Source of the DNA: Bacillota bacterium
GTDB taxonomy: Bacteria; Bacillota; Dethiobacteria; Dethiobacterales; Dethiobacteraceae
Assembly: GCA_018725565.1 (NCBI GenBank)
Contig: QLUR01000028.1
Location: forward strand, 1-35,568
DNA length: 35,568 nucleotides
Reading direction: 5' to 3'
Of the stretch, positions 32,490 through 35,568 are shown piece by piece. Position numbers and translations under genes: made by a program. Positions within the stretch are counted from its first letter, which is position 1, and every line of letters begins with the position of its first letter. The notes under the pieces were generated by a model, which saw only the letters and a list, made by a program, of their open reading frames with translations, made no database searches and had not been told where the DNA came from.

Positions 32490-32520
32490 GTGTGTGCCTG
32501 AAGAGCGAGGAGGTGAACGT

Positions 32521-32796
32521 ATGCCAAACACCAAGCAAGCTTTAAAACGGATGAGAGTAACCGCAAAGCGGGCGGCGCGCAACCGTCATGTCAAGAGTAC
32601 CGTCAAAACCGCCGTGCGCCGCTTTGGCGAAACGCTGACCCAGGGCGACCTGGAAGCGGCCCGCGATAAATTTACGGGTGCCGTAAAAGCACTCGACAAG
32701 GCTGCCGGCAAAGGAGTACTGCACAAAAACACCGCCGCGCGTAAAAAATCCCGCTTGGCCCAACGACTCAACAAGCTGGTTTCGCACATATCGTAA
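32521..32796 (+). CDS. rpsT: 30S ribosomal protein S20
   Basis: 91 residues, beginning MPNTKQALKRMRVTAKRAARNRHVKSTVKTAVRRF and ending KNTAARKKSRLAQRLNKL, the typical very basic three-helix S20. It binds 16S rRNA early in 30S assembly. I chose ATG 32521, six bases after GAGGAGGTG; the longer frame to 32461 would begin inside the promoter. In relatives it sits beside holA and gpr; here restriction and iron-uptake genes have been inserted on its two sides. Confidence 0.97.
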   Translation: MPNTKQALKRMRVTAKRAARNRHVKSTVKTAVRRFGETLTQGDLEAARDKFTGAVKALDKAAGKGVLHKNTAARKKSRLAQRLNKLVSHIS

Positions 32797-32801
32797 AACA
32801 A

Positions 32802-32835
32802 AAACCCCCCGGAGTTGAGGGGGTTTACTCTTTTT
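32802..32835 (+). terminator. rpsT terminator
   Basis: AAACCCCC and GGGGGTTT form an 8-bp stem with a nine-base loop, followed by ACTCTTTTT. It starts five bases after the rpsT stop and overlaps the end of the convergent zinc-ribbon gene. Confidence 0.8.
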
Positions 32836-32992
32836 CGTGCCTTTCCGCGGCCTGTGGTTTGTTATAGGATGGGCACCGGCCACACTTCTGGCAGTGTTTA
32901 CGCTGCAAGTGCTCGCAACAGCGCGGACAGGTCAGTAATATCTGCTCTGTACGAAAGCCGCACTGCGGGCAATAACTTTCTTGTTGTTCCAT
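32825..32992 (-). CDS. small zinc-ribbon protein downstream of feoB
   Basis: 55 residues, MEQQESYCPQCGFRTEQILLTCPRCCEHLQRKHCQKCGRCP followed by a charged tail. Cysteine pairs CPQC, CPRC and CQKC plus an extra GRC suggest one or two bound zinc (or iron) ions. ATG 32992 follows GGGAG and lies 13 bases after the feoB stop, so it is the third gene of the feo operon. Small cysteine-rich proteins are often encoded at the end of feo operons; its role there (metal chaperone or assembly aid) is inference. Confidence 0.75.
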   Translation of the reverse strand: MEQQESYCPQCGFRTEQILLTCPRCCEHLQRKHCQKCGRCPSYNKPQAAERHEKE

Positions 32993-33005
32993 GCATGTAA
33001 CTCCC

Positions 33006-34853
33006 TTATAACAAGCGGGCCATGATGCCGCCGACCAGGAAAGCGACAACCAGCGAGCCTGCCCAGACCAAGGTGCCTTCTTTCCAGCCGCGCTCCTTGA
33101 CGATAACCATGATCGAGGCAATGCACGGGACAAACAGCGTGATAGTAATTAATCCCACCAGCGTCTGCACCGGTGTCAGGGCCATTCCATAAAAGCCCGC
33201 CGCGCCAAAATCACGGCGCACAATCCCCATGATAAAAGCGGTGGCAGCTTCGCCGGGCAAACCAAGCCAGCCTACCGTCAGCGGGGAGAGAGCAGTTTTC
33301 AGCCAGGCCAGCGCTCCGGTATATTGGAAGATAGTGATGACTGCCGCCGCCAGGACAAACAGCGGCGCCGCTTCCAAGATAAAAAATCTGGCCTTTGTGT
33401 AGGTTTTGTGCAGCACGTTACGCAGCCGGGGCACCCTAAGCGGCGGCAAGTCGATCAGCAACTGGGTCGATTCCCCCGGCAGCAGGCGATGCAGGATCGT
33501 ACCAAGAAAGACAAACACAGCAAAAATAGTCAACAGATAAATCAGCAGGTAGTTTAAGCCAAGCGGAGAAATCAGGCCGGCAATAACACCGATCTGTGCC
33601 GAGCAGGGAATGGTCAGGCACAACAGCGCTGTGGCAATCAGCCGCTCACGCTTGGAACCCAACAGACGCGTGGTGATGGTGGCCATCGTTACACAACCAA
33701 ACCCTAGGATAATAGGAATCACGGCACGGCCATTAAGTCCGATTCCGTTTAACATCCTGTCCACCAGCGTGGCTAAACGAGGCAGGTAACCTGAATCCTC
33801 CATTACCGACAGCGCCAGGTAAAAACCGATAACCAGCGGTAAAAGCAACCCCAGAAGGTAAATCGGCGCCATAGTCAGCACGCCGAACTCTCCGGCCAGT
33901 AAATCCCCCGGGAAAGACCCTTCCGCTAAAAAGCGATAGATCAAAGAAGTAATAAAAGTGCCATAATACCCGCTCATTATCAGTTCTTCAGTAATCCCCA
34001 CGACTGTCTGGGCTACAACAACGCCGACGAACCAGTACACAGCATACAAAACACCCAGCAGAATAGGAATCCCGGTTAACGGACGCACAGCCCACTGACC
34101 CAGGATTTTAGCCAACTTTCTCCCGGCACCTTTGTCAAGCAAAACTTGTTCTGCAATCTCGTTGGCCCGGTGCCGGCGCCGCAGGTAAATCTCCTCGCGC
34201 AGCGGCCGCGGCGCCTGGTTATGGCAGTGAGCGACTTCCCTGTCTCCCTCGAGGATCAGCACGGCATCACTGCGGCTGACACCGCTGTCGGCCAGTTTTT
34301 TAAGCTCCTCATCAAGCAGCGGATCGGCGTTTCCGCGTGCAGCCCGGGGGATGGCTGCCTTTAGTTCGGGCAGCCCTTTTTTGGTTACAGCCACAGTAGG
34401 AATAACCGGCACACCCAGCAAGCGGCTGAGCTTATTTACATCAATACTGGCACCGCTTGCTTCTGCTTCATCCATCATGTTCAGCGCGATTACCATTGGG
34501 ATGCCCATGTCAATAACCTGCAGTGTCAAAAACAGGTCTCTTTCCAGGTGCAATGCTTCCACAATATTAATGACCGTATCAGCGTGGAGTATAATATCAC
34601 GGGCTACCCTTTCCTCATCATTAAATGAAGAAACTCCGTAAACGCCCGGCGTATCGATCAATATATCATTGCCATAAGGGGCCCGATGAATTTCCACGGT
34701 TGTCCCCGGGAAGTTGGAAACGTCTACATAACGCTTTGTCAGTTCATTAAAAAAAACAGATTTCCCCACATTGGGATTGCCTACCAGGACGATACTGCGC
34801 TTACCGCGTGGCAATTCTATTGTTTCCGCCAGATTGTGACAATGCCGCTTCAT
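33006..34853 (-). CDS. feoB: ferrous iron transporter FeoB
   Basis: The inner-membrane Fe2+ importer with a cytoplasmic G domain. G1 is GNPNVGKS (25-32), G2 the NFPGTTVE switch, G3 DTPG (67-70), G4 NMMD (125-128). From about residue 265 there are multiple membrane helices with the FeoB gates (GYLPRLATLVDRMLNGIGLNGRAVIPIILGFGC and CLTIPCSAQIGVI). Length 615 is at the short end of the family (about 650-770), mainly from a shortened C-terminus. It starts 15 bases after the feoA stop. Confidence 0.96.
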   Translation of the reverse strand: MKRHCHNLAETIELPRGKRSIVLVGNPNVGKSVFFNELTKRYVDVSNFPGTTVEIHRAPYGNDILIDTPGVYGVSSFNDEERVARDIILHADTVINIVEALHLERDLFLTLQVIDMGIPMVIALNMMDEAEASGASIDVNKLSRLLGVPVIPTVAVTKKGLPELKAAIPRAARGNADPLLDEELKKLADSGVSRSDAVLILEGDREVAHCHNQAPRPLREEIYLRRRHRANEIAEQVLLDKGAGRKLAKILGQWAVRPLTGIPILLGVLYAVYWFVGVVVAQTVVGITEELIMSGYYGTFITSLIYRFLAEGSFPGDLLAGEFGVLTMAPIYLLGLLLPLVIGFYLALSVMEDSGYLPRLATLVDRMLNGIGLNGRAVIPIILGFGCVTMATITTRLLGSKRERLIATALLCLTIPCSAQIGVIAGLISPLGLNYLLIYLLTIFAVFVFLGTILHRLLPGESTQLLIDLPPLRVPRLRNVLHKTYTKARFFILEAAPLFVLAAAVITIFQYTGALAWLKTALSPLTVGWLGLPGEAATAFIMGIVRRDFGAAGFYGMALTPVQTLVGLITITLFVPCIASIMVIVKERGWKEGTLVWAGSLVVAFLVGGIMARLL

Positions 34854-34868
34854 CAGTTAATCACTCCG

Positions 34869-35093
34869 TTACGAGGCCAACTTAACCGCTATTTTTTTGG
34901 CCAGCCCCCGTCCGATGGCCATTTCCTGATGACCTTTGCGGATAACTACCGGCCCAGCCGGCAATTTTTCTGCACAGATAACCACAGCTCCTTCGCAGAC
35001 ACCGAAGCGGATGGCCTGCGCCCGGACCATTTCGTCAGCAATACGGCAGATTTCCACTTTTTGTCCTTTTTTCACCTTATCAAGAGTAAGCAA
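34869..35093 (-). CDS. feoA: ferrous iron transport accessory protein FeoA
   Basis: A 74-residue SH3-like protein: LTLDKVKKGQKVEICRIADEMVRAQAIRFGVCEGAVVICAEKLPAGPVVIRKGHQEMAIGRGLAKKIAVKLA. It is a cytosolic partner of FeoB needed for full Fe2+ uptake. The start is TTG 35093, five bases after GGGGAGG; the longer frame upstream passes through the operator region and has no ribosome site. Confidence 0.9.
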   Translation of the reverse strand: MLTLDKVKKGQKVEICRIADEMVRAQAIRFGVCEGAVVICAEKLPAGPVVIRKGHQEMAIGRGLAKKIAVKLAS

Positions 35094-35109
35094 GTTAACC
35101 TCCCCTTTA

Positions 35110-35124
35110 TGATAATAATTCTCA
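35110..35124. promoter_or_regulatory. Fur-box-like site 1 upstream of feoA
   Basis: TGATAATAATTCTCA matches the 7-1-7 Fur consensus TGATAAT-N-ATTATCA at all but one position. It lies between the predicted transcription start and the feoA ribosome site. Confidence 0.65.
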
Positions 35125-35146
35125 CTTATGCTTAAAAAGAAATAAT

Positions 35147-35161
35147 TGATACCTATTCTCA
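35147..35161. promoter_or_regulatory. Fur-box-like site 2 at the feoA promoter
   Basis: TGATACCTATTCTCA is a second, weaker 7-1-7 match. It abuts the predicted -10 box, an ideal place for repression by an iron-loaded regulator. Confidence 0.5.
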
Positions 35162-35189
35162 GGATAACAAAGTTGTGATGCCCTGTCAA
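35161..35189 (-). promoter_or_regulatory. feoA promoter
   Basis: On the minus strand a perfect TTGACA (35189-35184) is followed after 17 bases by TATCCT (35166-35161). The -35 box overlaps the stop codon of the holA remnant. Confidence 0.6.
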
Positions 35190-35321
35190 GCGCTTTTTTG
35201 CGTCTTCCCAAGTGCTATTATCAGCGTTTCCAGTATCAGCTTCTGGTTGGCCCGCCCGCGCTTTATATCTAAATCAGCCTGCAGCAAAAGGTCTACGCAC
35301 CTGTTAAGCCAAGACTGTTCG
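35186..35321 (-). pseudogene. holA: DNA polymerase III delta subunit (HolA), C-terminal stub
   Basis: The minus strand reads NEQSWLNRCVDLLLQADLDIKRGRANQKLILETLIIALGK, the end of HolA (clamp-loader delta), whose last helices carry LL.AD..iK.G......le.l. Only the last about 45 codons remain; at 35322 an insertion-sequence-like repeat begins. Because HolA is essential, an intact copy or an alternative end must exist elsewhere, or the join is an assembly artefact. The normal neighbourhood rpsT-holA supports the identification. Confidence 0.7.
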
Positions 35322-35396
35322 TTAGTTTGACAGCTTAGCTAAATACAGAAACCAAAAACCCCCTGCGGCATAAGGCTTCAGGGGAAAATTTTTTTT
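35322..35396. mobile_element. insertion-sequence-like left end, copy A
   Basis: About 75 bases starting TTAGTTTGACAGC and containing the CCCCTG/CAGGGG hairpin followed by a run of Ts are repeated at 35494-35568. After it comes an extended -10 promoter (TATAAT at 35440-35445), a GGGAGG ribosome site (35471) and an ATG at 35484 (Met-Tyr-Leu). This is the layout of a transposase gene start, with the hairpin acting as a shield against incoming transcription. The family is not certain. Confidence 0.55.
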
Positions 35397-35493
35397 AATT
35401 TTTAATCAAAAATATGTGGCATTATTTGGCACAATATGTTATAATAGAGATGTCGTCAGACTAAGCGATAGGGAGGCTTCTTTATGTATCTCG

Positions 35494-35568
35494 CTAGTTT
35501 GACAGCATAGTTCAATAGTAAATCCAAAAATCCCTTGCGGCATAAGGCTTCAGGGGATAAAATTTTTT
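35494..35568. mobile_element. insertion-sequence-like left end, copy B
   Basis: A second copy of the same end in the same orientation begins CTAGTTTGACAGC. It interrupts the putative transposase of copy A after three codons (Met-Tyr-Leu). The stem is kept by partly compensating changes. The window ends inside the T-run of this copy. Confidence 0.55.

Noticed and set aside
1-35568. CRISPR array
   Set aside because: Repeats found are either contiguous tandem units (22 bp, 16 bp) or dispersed hairpins; none has regularly spaced unique spacers, and no cas genes are present.

Overview
The window looks like chromosome of a spore-forming Firmicute, most likely a clostridial/Peptococcaceae-type bacterium. 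The evidence is sporulation genes (spoIIP, gpr), strong GGAGG-type ribosome binding sites, a CIRCE-controlled hrcA-grpE-dnaK-dnaJ operon, and TTG/GTG starts. The exact taxon is inference. Both ends fall in repeats (a perfect short palindrome plus a tandem repeat on the left, duplicated insertion-sequence-like ends on the right), so the window may be close to a whole contig.

1-8 kb is accessory DNA. It holds a dead MNT/HepT toxin-antitoxin remnant, a short UvrA-like ABC protein with its PadR regulator, and shredded prophage pieces (tail protein N- and C-terminal fragments in the wrong order, a possible amidase tail). A novel zinc-ribbon protein sits among the phage pieces with its own promoter and terminator. 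An intact-looking Phd/RelE toxin-antitoxin pair follows, then a lipoprotein beta-carbonic anhydrase. Two related copies of a hairpin element flank the first 5.4 kb, and two related terminator-like hairpins flank the carbonic anhydrase/LemA stretch.

8-16 kb is mixed. A LemA protein lies downstream of a 12-TM/LuxR fusion regulator. An HTH antitoxin precedes a RelE toxin that looks damaged. A tRNA-Arg(CCT) follows. A PadR regulator with a perfect palindrome in its promoter is translationally coupled to a chimeric gene (MoxR-type AAA+ ATPase joined to a split-barrel flavoprotein-like tail), which is followed by a double-P-loop ATPase. A PrcB-like membrane-anchored protein and an orphan four- to five-TM histidine kinase close the region.

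16-28.8 kb is a conserved housekeeping block on the minus strand, read from high to low coordinates: YvlD-like membrane protein, gpr, spoIIP, a small membrane protein, lepA, hemW, CIRCE, hrcA, grpE, dnaK, dnaJ, rsmE, mtaB. It combines spore development, translation fidelity, heme handling, heat shock and RNA modification. prmA, often found between dnaJ and rsmE, is absent.

28.9-32.4 kb is an inserted block: a short tandem repeat, a truncated HicB-like antitoxin and a full-length Type III restriction Res subunit without its Mod methylase. rpsT follows with its own promoter and terminator. The feoA-feoB-zinc ribbon iron operon, with two Fur-box-like sites, faces it. The right end is the C-terminal stub of holA, cut off by repeated insertion-sequence-like ends.
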